64,000 nucleotides of DNA, taken from contig NC_035930.1 in assembly GCF_000348985.1 (NCBI RefSeq), positions 434,001 to 498,000 on the forward strand. The letters are read 5' to 3'. The position numbers and the translations under genes are program-made. Every line of letters starts with the position of its first letter. The first letter of the stretch is position 1. This DNA is from Huiozyma naganishii CBS 8797 (taxonomy: Eukaryota; Ascomycota; Saccharomycetes; Saccharomycetales; Saccharomycetaceae). This document shows positions 36,407-45,067 of this stretch, in pieces. The notes under the pieces were generated by a model, which did not search any database, was not told where the DNA came from, and worked only from the letters and a program-made list of their open reading frames with translations.

Positions 36407-36440
36407 AGTGCACAGCCGTGCAAAGAAAGGCTGTGCACTG
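36406..36440. repeat. 12-bp perfect inverted repeat
   Basis: CAGTGCACAGCC (36406-36417) and GGCTGTGCACTG (36429-36440) are separated by 11 bases. The repeat abuts the perfect Rap1-type site. Confidence 0.8.
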
Positions 36441-36739
36441 CACCCACCCACCGCGCTGGGGCGGCAGCACCCCAGAAACAGCCGCACAGCCCGAAAAACA
36501 ATAGAATCGAAGCCCAAAAGAAAAGGGGAGAGCGGAAAACAATGAAAGGCACGGCGCCGGATCTCGACGTAAGCCGCGGAATGTGTCCTGCGCGGTTTCT
36601 CTGGCGGCCTGTCTCGAGGGTATGTCGAGGGTGTACCTGTATTGTATATATATGGGGAGTCCCCTGGGGTGTAATTGGTGGGAAGTAGATGGTTGCTCCC
36701 CCCGGATCAGAACTATCGATGCGTTTTTGGCGTTGAGAA

Positions 36740-37207
36740 ATGGAAAGCATAGTATCTTCTTCTTCTTCGTATATGATTACTCAGGACGGTGTCCCCCCCC
36801 CGGCGAGGACCACCACGTTCAAACAGACAGCTGGGCCCAGGAGTGACGGCACGCCGTACCCTCAGGGGAGCACAGAGGTAGAGGCGGACGGCAGGCCGGA
36901 GTCTTCATCTTCTGGGTCCCCTTCGTCTGCTTCCTCCTCCGCGTCGGTTTGTTCAGATACGCTCAACGAGTGGCACCAGTGTGTGCCAGTCCAGTGGAAG
37001 AACGACCCTGAACGGCCCCCCCTGGGTCCCACAACACGTAGGGTGCTCAGAAGGTTCAGCGAACCAACGTACCATATCGCCATGACTGGTGCGGCGGGTG
37101 AGGTGGATGGCGGGGCGGAACATTGTAGGATGATACCCTGTTTTTGTAACAGGCATCACCACAGGAGAAACTCAACTGCTATTAGGTTCACTCACGATAG
37201 GGAGTGA
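36740..37207 (+). CDS. YMR206W/YNR014W-like protein of unknown function (short)
   Basis: 155 residues (S. cerevisiae YMR206W about 313, YNR014W about 212). It is placed here because it lies divergently from PFK2 and beside ACC1/HFA1, exactly the YMR206W position. The N-terminus is Ser-rich with a C9 run (Pro-Pro). The best-defined part is RRFSEPTYHIAMTG near residues 106-119, followed by a Cys/His-rich end (CRMIPCFCNRHHHRRNS). I do not recognise a domain and give no function. The start is the ATG at 36740. A TATATATA box lies about 90 bases upstream, with a CCCCTGGGG (STRE-like) motif beside it. Confidence 0.6.
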   Translation: MESIVSSSSSYMITQDGVPPPARTTTFKQTAGPRSDGTPYPQGSTEVEADGRPESSSSGSPSSASSSASVCSDTLNEWHQCVPVQWKNDPERPPLGPTTRRVLRRFSEPTYHIAMTGAAGEVDGGAEHCRMIPCFCNRHHHRRNSTAIRFTHDRE

Positions 37208-37313
37208 AGAGGGGGGGAAACAGTTTATATTTTTCAAGGGTATACATATTCGATATACACAACACATATACATAAATACAAGGGACACACAAAAGCAAAG
37301 TATAGCTTATCTT

Positions 37314-40300
37314 TCACTTCAATTTGGACAAGATCTTCTCCTTGTCATCCTTGGACAGCATCTTCAACACCTCGGATAGCCCCGTGATGGCGTTGTCGTG
37401 ATCGTTACGGATCGATTTCGCCAACGATTGCGCAAAGGACTCCAACTTCAAACTCTTGAACTTGTGGTCCAACGTCTCGTAGTTCTCCTCGATCCATTTC
37501 GCAATCACAGTGTCGTCGTCAACGTTCACGCTCGAAGGGTACCAGGACCGCAACCTTGCAAACTTCTCCAGTCTGGACGATTCGGGTAACGCAGCATCCA
37601 GTCTCCGGATCAAGTACTCCTCGTTCAAACGTCTTCTCAATCTCCAGAAAATAAACCGACGAGACTCGACCCATTGTAACTCCTTGCTGATCACACCCTT
37701 ACGCAACATACGCGAGGAACGGTCGTGCAAATCGGCAAACTGTATGCTGATCTGGTTGTAAATGGGGAACAGTTGCTTCTCACGGGCACCCAACTTCTTA
37801 GAGATCTCTTGGTGTTCCGCACTGGACAGACTCTTGTCCGCCAACTGCGCACGTAACTCTTTGCAAACAGGGTCCAAACGGGCCATCGTGCCCAAAAGTT
37901 TCTCCCTACGGTACTTGATACCAACCATCCCCTCAGGTTCTAACACACCAGCACGGGACTCCACATCGGCAAACATCTCCATGTGATCAGGGTTGATCGT
38001 TGGATCAACAACAACCCACGAACCACCTCTCAGTTCCCCAGTGGGCGGGATGTAGATAATGATAGGTTGCTTGTACTCGACAAGAGCATCCACAATAAAG
38101 GAGCCATACTTCAACACTTCGTTGTACATGTCACGTTGGCCACCGGAAAACCCTCTCCAATTGGCTAGGATCACCATTGGTAACTGCTCACCGTGGTTAA
38201 AATCCTTGATCGCTTGAGCAGTCTTGAAGGCAGAGTTTGGATACCATACTTGGCCAGCCTCCTGTATCAAACTTTCTCTCGAGTCTGGGTTCGCAGGATC
38301 AGCAGGGATCAAGTTCTCCACGGTCCGCGTCTCCACAGCAATTACACCAAGTGGGATACCACCGAGACGTGCTCTACCAACAACAACACCTTTAGCCCAT
38401 CCAGACAAAGTCTCGAAAAACGAGCCCTTGTCAAACAGACCGTACTCAAACCCATCGGCAGTTTCACGACCTTCCAACATCCATCTGACATCGTATAACT
38501 CGCTCTTGGTTGGAACGAAATCAATCTGTCTATCCCATGTATCCTCGTTTTCCAAGATTGGAACAGGCATGTTACGCTTAGCCGGAACGTAAGATAACCA
38601 TTTCACAATTTGTTCAACACCAGCTAAGTCATCTGAAGCAGTCAAATGGGAAACACCGTTGTTGTACATGATTTGGGTACCACCAAGTTGCAAATTGGAT
38701 GTGTAAACTTCACGACCAAGCACTTTGTTGATGGCAGGAGCACCTGTTAAAATAATCGGTTGGCCCTCAATTTGAATCGCTCTTTGGCCCAGTCTAACCA
38801 GGTACGCACCAATACCAACAGAACGGCAGGTAACCAAAGTAATCGTAAAGATATCTTGGTAGGCCCTCGACGTCGCACCAGCAATCAAACCGGAACCTCT
38901 CAGGGATTCGACACCTAGACCGTCATCAGCACCAATAATCGTCTTGATAACGTATCTCTCCTCACCACCTTCGACGATACGCTCCGTAATCACAGATCTC
39001 TCCTTGCCGTACTTCTTCAAAGCGTCCAATCCATCAGCAGTCAAATATAAGTATTGGAACCCCTTAGCTGGATTTGACTCATCATTCCAAGCAACTTGGA
39101 ACAGAGGAACCAGTTCCTCGGCAATACCGATTCTAGCACCAGAATTCGCAGCCAAGTAGATTCTTGGAATACCACGCTTCGTACAGTACTCAGTAACTTT
39201 GTTGAAAAAGTTGTCCTCTGAGGGACCAAACGAACCAATCTTGAAGGTAATATCGTTGGCCACAATCACAAATTGACGGCCACGAGGGTACTCTGGAGTC
39301 TTCATGGTCACCTTGAAAGCAACCATACCAATGGAGTTGGCACCAGCCTCTCTTTCCACTTCGGTCAACTCACCGTTCTCATCCTCGATCAACTCGTTTG
39401 CAACAAATATGTCGTCTCTGTTCTGGGCTTTAAGTTTTGAAGCCTTACCAGCAATACTGTTGTCCCAGCATGTAACCAAAGCTTGATGGAACAGTTCTGG
39501 GAAGTCGTAAACGTAAGTTGTCCCCATCAAGTGTGCCTTGTAACGCTTTGGTTGCAACCATTCCTTGACTGGGTATGGTGTGGCAATAGGTCTCAAATGC
39601 ATGGATCCAGGTTTGCCTAGGGATTTGAATACCCATTCACCGTTAGCGTTCTTGACCTCGGTGTACAATTCAGATTTCACGACGTAACCAGAAACATTGT
39701 TGATCAGGGCACGAAGTGGTACAGCAGCGCCAGTCTGTGGGTCTTGGATAATGATCCTGATCTCAGCTGCGGAGATCCGCAACCTCAACAGTCTCTTACC
39801 GAATCTCTCCAAGAACCCACCGAAGGCAGCTTCCACATCTTCTGGGGAGATCTTGAATACGGCTGAAAAGTTGATGAAAATATGATTCAAGTCAGAGTTC
39901 GACGTGTCGATAATCTCAAGGTTGTCTAGAACATCACTCATTAGTCTGTTCGCTTCAGATGTTAAGTACTCTGGGATAGAAATATCGTCCCGGATACGAC
40001 CAGTTCTGATTATACCTCTGGTGAAAAACCTCTTGTCTAGTGGAGAAGTCCTACTTACTGCCTCGTACACGTGAATGTTCCTATTCTCGGTGAAAATAGG
40101 TTTGATATGGAAATTGGACATTCTTCCCAGTTCTAGCTCAAATGCACAAGCTGGTTCAATGTGACGAATACTTTCATTCTCGTTGTAAGATGGACCGTTG
40201 TACGTGTAGTATTGTGGATACGACCCGTCCTCGAACCCGAACATGAATGTGATACGACGGATACTGGATTTAATCATTTCTTGCTTATTCAAGTCCAGAA

Positions 40301-43300
40301 TCTCTCTCAACCTCTTCAAGATATCCTTTTCTGACTCAAAGCCTTCGGTAGAGGCAACATAAACATTTGCAACGTTACTCAAAGTGGAAGAGTTCCCCGA
40401 TCTGTCTGGTAGAGGACCGTTGGAGGTCACATATTCAGGGATGGCCTCCAGACTTTGAGCCAAGTTGGTGTCGACATCATCCAAATGTTCCGCAGCCAGT
40501 AGAATACCGGTTCTTAAAGGAGTGTGCTCTGTGTCAACAACAAAGGATAAATCAGAAACAGACATTGCTCTGTTCATCCCCAATTTTGTCTTGATTTGTG
40601 GGATAGAAGAGAACGCGGCGGATGGCAATTGGAATTTCCATTCAATTAGAGGGTTAGAAACGCCTGTACCATCGTAAGAATCGTGACATTTCACTTCACC
40701 AACAGTGTACGCTCTGTAAGCACGACGAACATAAACTTGAGCAGCCGCAGCCGCGACAACTGGGTCAGGGTGTGTTAAGAACTGGATCAGGACATCAAAA
40801 ACAACGTAGTTTGAGTCAATCAAATCCTTCAAAATTTCCATATCTGGTTCAGAACGTTTTGGCTTGCTGTCACCGTAAGAGGTCTTGACGACAGATGACT
40901 TCAAGATATGCTCCACCTGTTCTGATCTCTCCTTAACAGATGGTAGGGCACCTTGAATCAAGATTTCTCTCGCCTGCAGGGCAACCTTAGCCGCCGCCTT
41001 GGATTCCAACTCAACGATGTGCTGCAATGGAACAGAGAAGATATTGGCGACTTTGGATGAAAGCTTGCATAACGGTTGGTAGTGTTTCAGAATAGCCAAA
41101 ATCAGGTTGTTTTTAGCAGAGACCTTCGAATGGGATAAGACGATCAACACCACTTTATTCAAGTTGTCAATGTATTCGTCACGCAACTTTAAGATCACAT
41201 TTTCTTCACGGATGTTATGTTCATTGAATAGTTTTTCCACAGCATTATACTCCTCCAAAAAGTTGACAAACACTGAGTGTTCATGAGCTTCCAAACCGTT
41301 GGTGTATCTTAAGGTGATATCAATTAGCGGTTCAACAACGCCAGCCAACATTGGATCGGAATCCTTCTCCTTAGTGGAAGTTTCCAAAATCTTTGCCAAT
41401 TGTCTGGCTGGGAAGACGGCACCACGCTTAGCGGAACGGTTCACAAGTTGCTCCAATTGCTCATCCAAATCAGGGGGTAATCTTGAGTGTAGCGCGGAGA
41501 TTTGCATTCTCCATTCCGAGTATGGCAACTTTGGATCACGCAGCACCTCGATCAGTTGTTGCAAAGAAGCATTCATTATAACTTGGTTGTCATAACCGTT
41601 CAAAATATTCTCCAATGTGGTGACTAGCGACTTGAACTTGTACGCTGGCTTGGTACCTTCCACCATTGGTGCACCCAATTCGGGGAGCATACCCTCGAAT
41701 GGCAAGGCGTGCTTGACCTTCGATGGATCGTCCAAGGTTAAGATGGCAATAATGTCACCAGCGACAATTGTAGAGCCTGGTTGTTTCAACAGCTGCACGA
41801 TACCGCTTTCTTGCGACACCAGGGGCATTTGCATCTTCATCACCTCAATCTCCGCATATGGTTGGCCAGAGGCGATGTGGTCGCCGTTCTCAACTAGAAA
41901 CTTAACCAACTTACCTGGTGATGGAGTACGTAGCTGCGTAGGGTCGTTCTCGACCTCCAAGAGCGTAGTCATGTGGTCGATGGACAGCCTCGTGGCCTGC
42001 GCCTCCTCCTTCCAGTAGATTGTGTGCGACTTCCCACCTACGGCTATCAACAGTCCACCATCGGACAGTTGGCGAGCACGAACCTCACATTTCGAACCGT
42101 TGATGAAAAGTGTGTATCTATCATCCGCTGACTTGGCTACGGTGAACTTAAATCTTTTCCCCTCGTGGATAAACTCGACGGGGAACATGGTCTGCAGTAG
42201 CATCTTGGATGGGACCTGACCCCTTTGCAAAGAGGTAATGTACTCCTTGCGGGCGTTGCTGGAGGCGATGAACGCCTTTGTAGCAGCACCACAGATAACG
42301 GCCAAAGTTGGGTCTGGTTGTTCCGCGGTCATCTTGTGAGTGATTAGATCGTCTAACCAGCCCGTTGTGATCGTGTTATCCTCGAAGTCCTCTGTCTCTA
42401 ACAATTTGATCAAGTATTCCACGGTGGTTCTGAAGTCACCTCTAATGGACAATTCCTTCAAAGCCACAACCATATGTTTCCTGGAGGCTTGTCTATTCTC
42501 ACCAAATGCAAAGATGTGACCAAACTGGGAGTCCGAGAAAGAGTGAATACCACCGTTGTTACCCACTGAGAAGTAACCCCAAACGTTTGAAGATGAACGG
42601 AAGTTCAGTTCGTGTAGGGACCCACCTGACGGTTTGAACCCCTCGTTTGGATCTTCTGAGGTGATACGACACGCGGTGCAGTGTCCCTTGGGGATAGGTT
42701 TCCTTTGCGAGGACAGGGACTCCTCGTTCTTGAACTCGAAGTCGATGTCGGAGGCGGTGTGCGGGTTCATCCCGTAGAAGACTCTGATGTCGCTGATTCT
42801 GTGCATGGGGATACCCATTGCGATTTGCAATTGGGCACTCGGTAGGTTTACACCTGTTACCATTTCCGTAGTTGGATGCTCCACTTGTAATCTTGGATTC
42901 AGTTCCAAGAAATAGAACTTGTTGTCATCGTGCGAGTACAAGTACTCGACGGTCCCCGCGGAGACGTACCCGACCAGTTTACCGAGTCTAACCGCTGCCT
43001 TCTCCATTTGAGAGAAAGTCTCTTGGCTGGCAATCGTGACTGGTGCCTCCTCGATGATCTTCTGGTGACGTCTCTGTACGGAACAGTCACGACCGAAAAG
43101 CGAGATGTTGGTACCGTACTGGTCTGCCAACAATTGGACCTCCAAATGACGCGCCTTACCTGCCAATTTCATAACGAAGATGGGGGAACCCGGGATCTCG
43201 TTGGCCGCCTGGTGGTACAGGGGCACGAAATCCTCCTCGCGTTCCACCTGTCTGATACCTTTCCCACCACCACCTTCCGATGCCTTGATCATTACTGGGA

Positions 43301-44042
43301 ACCCGATTTTTTTGGCCTTTGCCAGCCCATCTTCTGGCGAGACGCAGCAGCCCTGCTGGTAGACGTCGTCGTCGACGGAGACGAGTTTAGTCTCCGTATC
43401 CACGTGCACTTTGTCCACACCCGTACCGGACCAGGGAATACAAGGTACTTTCGCGTGCTGCGCGACGATCGTGGACGAGATTTTGTCCCCGAGCGACCTC
43501 ATCGCGCTCCCCGGTGGGCCAATGAATATTACTTTCCTCTTCGAGGCAGCCAGTTTCTCTGGCAGGTGCGGGTTCTCAGAGGCATGCCCCCACCCGGCCC
43601 AGACCGCGTCGACGTCTGTCCTCTCCGCGATATCGACGATAAGGTCGACGTTGGCGTAGTTGTTGTTGTTTGTCCCGCCTGGCACTTCGACGTACTGGTC
43701 TGCCATGCGGATATACTCTGCGTTTGCCTCGAGGTCCTCTGGAGTGGCCATCGCTACGAACTGGACCAACCTATCGTCACCGAACGTCTCGTATGCCCAT
43801 TTCCTGACCGATCTGATCTCTTTGACCGCCGCGATACCGTTATTAGCAATTAAGATCTTGGAGATGACCGTGTGTCCACCGTGACTCTTGACGAACGTGG
43901 CGAGCGGGGAGTCCTCCGCCTTATCCACCGTGTTCAGACCGACGAAGTGCGCTGGCAGAGACTTGTGCTTCTGCGAGTAGTCTGTGATCTCATACTGTTG
44001 TTTCTGCGTGGACTCCTCTTCGAAAAGATTATCCTCGCTCAT
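37314..44042 (-). CDS. ACC1: ACC1/HFA1, acetyl-CoA carboxylase
   Basis: 2242 residues from the first ATG (S. cerevisiae Acc1 2233). It makes malonyl-CoA from acetyl-CoA. The domains in order are: biotin carboxylase (about 50-590; ASEGGGGKGIRQV ATP-grasp loop, FLELNPRLQVEHPTTEMVTG); biotin carrier with EVMKMQM and the biotin Lys at about residue 736; the large central regulatory region; and carboxyltransferase (about 1480-2190; NSGARIGIAEELVPLFQVAW, GAPAINKVLGREVYTSNLQL, PTGELRGGSWVVVDPTINPD). Position beside YMR206W-like and PFK2 is the HFA1 (YMR207C) locus, but from its AUG the protein looks like cytosolic ACC1. The frame stays open for 71 codons upstream of the ATG with presequence character, so one gene may serve both cytosol and mitochondria. 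Confidence 0.97.
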   Translation of the reverse strand: MSEDNLFEEESTQKQQYEITDYSQKHKSLPAHFVGLNTVDKAEDSPLATFVKSHGGHTVISKILIANNGIAAVKEIRSVRKWAYETFGDDRLVQFVAMATPEDLEANAEYIRMADQYVEVPGGTNNNNYANVDLIVDIAERTDVDAVWAGWGHASENPHLPEKLAASKRKVIFIGPPGSAMRSLGDKISSTIVAQHAKVPCIPWSGTGVDKVHVDTETKLVSVDDDVYQQGCCVSPEDGLAKAKKIGFPVMIKASEGGGGKGIRQVEREEDFVPLYHQAANEIPGSPIFVMKLAGKARHLEVQLLADQYGTNISLFGRDCSVQRRHQKIIEEAPVTIASQETFSQMEKAAVRLGKLVGYVSAGTVEYLYSHDDNKFYFLELNPRLQVEHPTTEMVTGVNLPSAQLQIAMGIPMHRISDIRVFYGMNPHTASDIDFEFKNEESLSSQRKPIPKGHCTACRITSEDPNEGFKPSGGSLHELNFRSSSNVWGYFSVGNNGGIHSFSDSQFGHIFAFGENRQASRKHMVVALKELSIRGDFRTTVEYLIKLLETEDFEDNTITTGWLDDLITHKMTAEQPDPTLAVICGAATKAFIASSNARKEYITSLQRGQVPSKMLLQTMFPVEFIHEGKRFKFTVAKSADDRYTLFINGSKCEVRARQLSDGGLLIAVGGKSHTIYWKEEAQATRLSIDHMTTLLEVENDPTQLRTPSPGKLVKFLVENGDHIASGQPYAEIEVMKMQMPLVSQESGIVQLLKQPGSTIVAGDIIAILTLDDPSKVKHALPFEGMLPELGAPMVEGTKPAYKFKSLVTTLENILNGYDNQVIMNASLQQLIEVLRDPKLPYSEWRMQISALHSRLPPDLDEQLEQLVNRSAKRGAVFPARQLAKILETSTKEKDSDPMLAGVVEPLIDITLRYTNGLEAHEHSVFVNFLEEYNAVEKLFNEHNIREENVILKLRDEYIDNLNKVVLIVLSHSKVSAKNNLILAILKHYQPLCKLSSKVANIFSVPLQHIVELESKAAAKVALQAREILIQGALPSVKERSEQVEHILKSSVVKTSYGDSKPKRSEPDMEILKDLIDSNYVVFDVLIQFLTHPDPVVAAAAAQVYVRRAYRAYTVGEVKCHDSYDGTGVSNPLIEWKFQLPSAAFSSIPQIKTKLGMNRAMSVSDLSFVVDTEHTPLRTGILLAAEHLDDVDTNLAQSLEAIPEYVTSNGPLPDRSGNSSTLSNVANVYVASTEGFESEKDILKRLREILDLNKQEMIKSSIRRITFMFGFEDGSYPQYYTYNGPSYNENESIRHIEPACAFELELGRMSNFHIKPIFTENRNIHVYEAVSRTSPLDKRFFTRGIIRTGRIRDDISIPEYLTSEANRLMSDVLDNLEIIDTSNSDLNHIFINFSAVFKISPEDVEAAFGGFLERFGKRLLRLRISAAEIRIIIQDPQTGAAVPLRALINNVSGYVVKSELYTEVKNANGEWVFKSLGKPGSMHLRPIATPYPVKEWLQPKRYKAHLMGTTYVYDFPELFHQALVTCWDNSIAGKASKLKAQNRDDIFVANELIEDENGELTEVEREAGANSIGMVAFKVTMKTPEYPRGRQFVIVANDITFKIGSFGPSEDNFFNKVTEYCTKRGIPRIYLAANSGARIGIAEELVPLFQVAWNDESNPAKGFQYLYLTADGLDALKKYGKERSVITERIVEGGEERYVIKTIIGADDGLGVESLRGSGLIAGATSRAYQDIFTITLVTCRSVGIGAYLVRLGQRAIQIEGQPIILTGAPAINKVLGREVYTSNLQLGGTQIMYNNGVSHLTASDDLAGVEQIVKWLSYVPAKRNMPVPILENEDTWDRQIDFVPTKSELYDVRWMLEGRETADGFEYGLFDKGSFFETLSGWAKGVVVGRARLGGIPLGVIAVETRTVENLIPADPANPDSRESLIQEAGQVWYPNSAFKTAQAIKDFNHGEQLPMVILANWRGFSGGQRDMYNEVLKYGSFIVDALVEYKQPIIIYIPPTGELRGGSWVVVDPTINPDHMEMFADVESRAGVLEPEGMVGIKYRREKLLGTMARLDPVCKELRAQLADKSLSSAEHQEISKKLGAREKQLFPIYNQISIQFADLHDRSSRMLRKGVISKELQWVESRRFIFWRLRRRLNEEYLIRRLDAALPESSRLEKFARLRSWYPSSVNVDDDTVIAKWIEENYETLDHKFKSLKLESFAQSLAKSIRNDHDNAITGLSEVLKMLSKDDKEKILSKLK

Positions 44043-44210
44043 TGTGGTGGGTCCCTTTTTGTCGATTCTACTGATATCTTTGTATTTTGTGAACTCGTTA
44101 TAGTGTAAGTTTTGAGTGTGTATCAGTTGTCTACTGTGGAATGCAACGACTTTTCGATGTAAATTCAGGAGACGTTTCGAGACTGATGTGAAATTGCGTA
44201 TAAATGAAAT
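44043..44210 (-). CDS. Putative non-AUG-initiated mitochondrial extension of ACC1
   Basis: The frame upstream of the ACC1 ATG has no stop until TAG at 44258-44256 and no ATG, TTG or GTG. Starting at an ATT codon (44210-44208, context AAA before it) it adds 56 residues. The first 38 contain six Lys/Arg, several His and Ser, and no Asp or Glu (SFIRNFTSVSKRLLNLHRK and onward), a classical matrix-targeting profile. As I recall, S. cerevisiae HFA1 is likewise translated from an upstream non-AUG codon to reach mitochondria. The exact start codon is inferred; ATA at 44201-44199 and CTG at 44168-44166 are alternatives. Confidence 0.7.
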
Positions 44211-44442
44211 TTTGAAAAGAGTTGTATCCTTTCCGTGAGAAAACTGGTGGTCACTCTAAGTATTTTCAACGCTTCAAATGTTAGTATTCGAGAGGAATAG
44301 AGAGAGAAAGTTTTTAAGTGTCAACACCGCCACGAAGAATCAAAAGAGGCACTCTGTATATGTTTTTCTACCAATCACCTCTACTCAATTGTTCATATAT
44401 CCAGTGATACCACCCTCTTCTACTCTTTGATCACCGTTGAGT

Positions 44443-44450
44443 GGGGGGGG
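44443..44450 (+). repeat. G8 homopolymer
   Basis: Eight G in a row in the ACC1-RRT12 spacer, one of several G/C runs of eight or more in the window. Confidence 0.9.
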
Positions 44451-44593
44451 CAATGAGAGAGGAGGAACCTTCCCCTCGTCAAAGAAACAACGCATCGTAG
44501 CACAAGAGAGAGCGTGTGAAGTAAACCCTCACCAAGAGGGCGACTCCCAAAACGGGCAAAAAAACAATTTTTGTTGAAAAGAACCGGGTCCAA

Positions 44594-44603
44594 ATTTCAC
44601 ATG
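44594..44603 (-). promoter_or_regulatory. Inositol/choline response element (Ino2/Ino4) of ACC1
   Basis: The plus strand ATTTCACATG reads CATGTGAAAT on the ACC1 strand, an exact match to the ten-base UAS-INO consensus. It is about 550 bases upstream of the ACC1 ATG. ACC1 is a known Ino2/Ino4 target in S. cerevisiae. Confidence 0.7.
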
Positions 44604-44635
44604 GCCGCGCACGCCCAAAAAGGCGGCGGCGGCGG

Positions 44636-44642
44636 GCGGGTA
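44636..44642 (+). promoter_or_regulatory. Reb1-type site near the UAS-INO
   Basis: CGGGTAA, 33 bases from the inositol element. Reb1-type sites often accompany UAS-INO elements at fatty-acid synthesis genes. Confidence 0.45.
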
Positions 44643-44752
44643 ACACATCCTGCTCTCTGAGCATCGGGTTGCCATACATACTGTGTGGTGCTGGGCTCGC
44701 TGGTGTCTTGTGCTGTTGGACCCAGAGAGAACCCAATTGAGCTGGCTTGCCA

Positions 44753-44753
<1 letters not shown>

Positions 44754-44803
<50 letters not shown>
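44754..44803. repeat. (TA)14 and (GA)11 compound microsatellite
   Basis: An uninterrupted TA run (44754-44781) passes directly into a GA run (44781-44803). It lies in the 1-kb spacer between ACC1 and RRT12. No gene is seen in that spacer. Confidence 0.9.
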
Positions 44804-45067
44804 AGCGCACGAGTATTGTTGAGCATGGCTTGCCGCTGACGTCAAAGCTGTTCTTCTGCGCTCTCCGCGGCCCGGTCTCGGCGTTGCTCTTTCGGTCCCT
44901 TTGCGGTTTTTGTTGAACGTCGTGTGCCGTGATGGGATGCGGGCGGGTTCCCTTGCATCCGATACGCCCAGCTGCGCGTGGGGTGTGGGCGGGGCCCGTT
45001 TGTGTGTGTATCTGTGTTATTACGGTTTAGAGCTGCTCTGTATATAGCAAGTTATCAACATGGGATT

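Noticed and set aside
42930..43853. A 307-codon open frame antisense to the ACC1 biotin carboxylase domain
   Set aside because: A shadow of a highly biased, conserved gene; no independent support.
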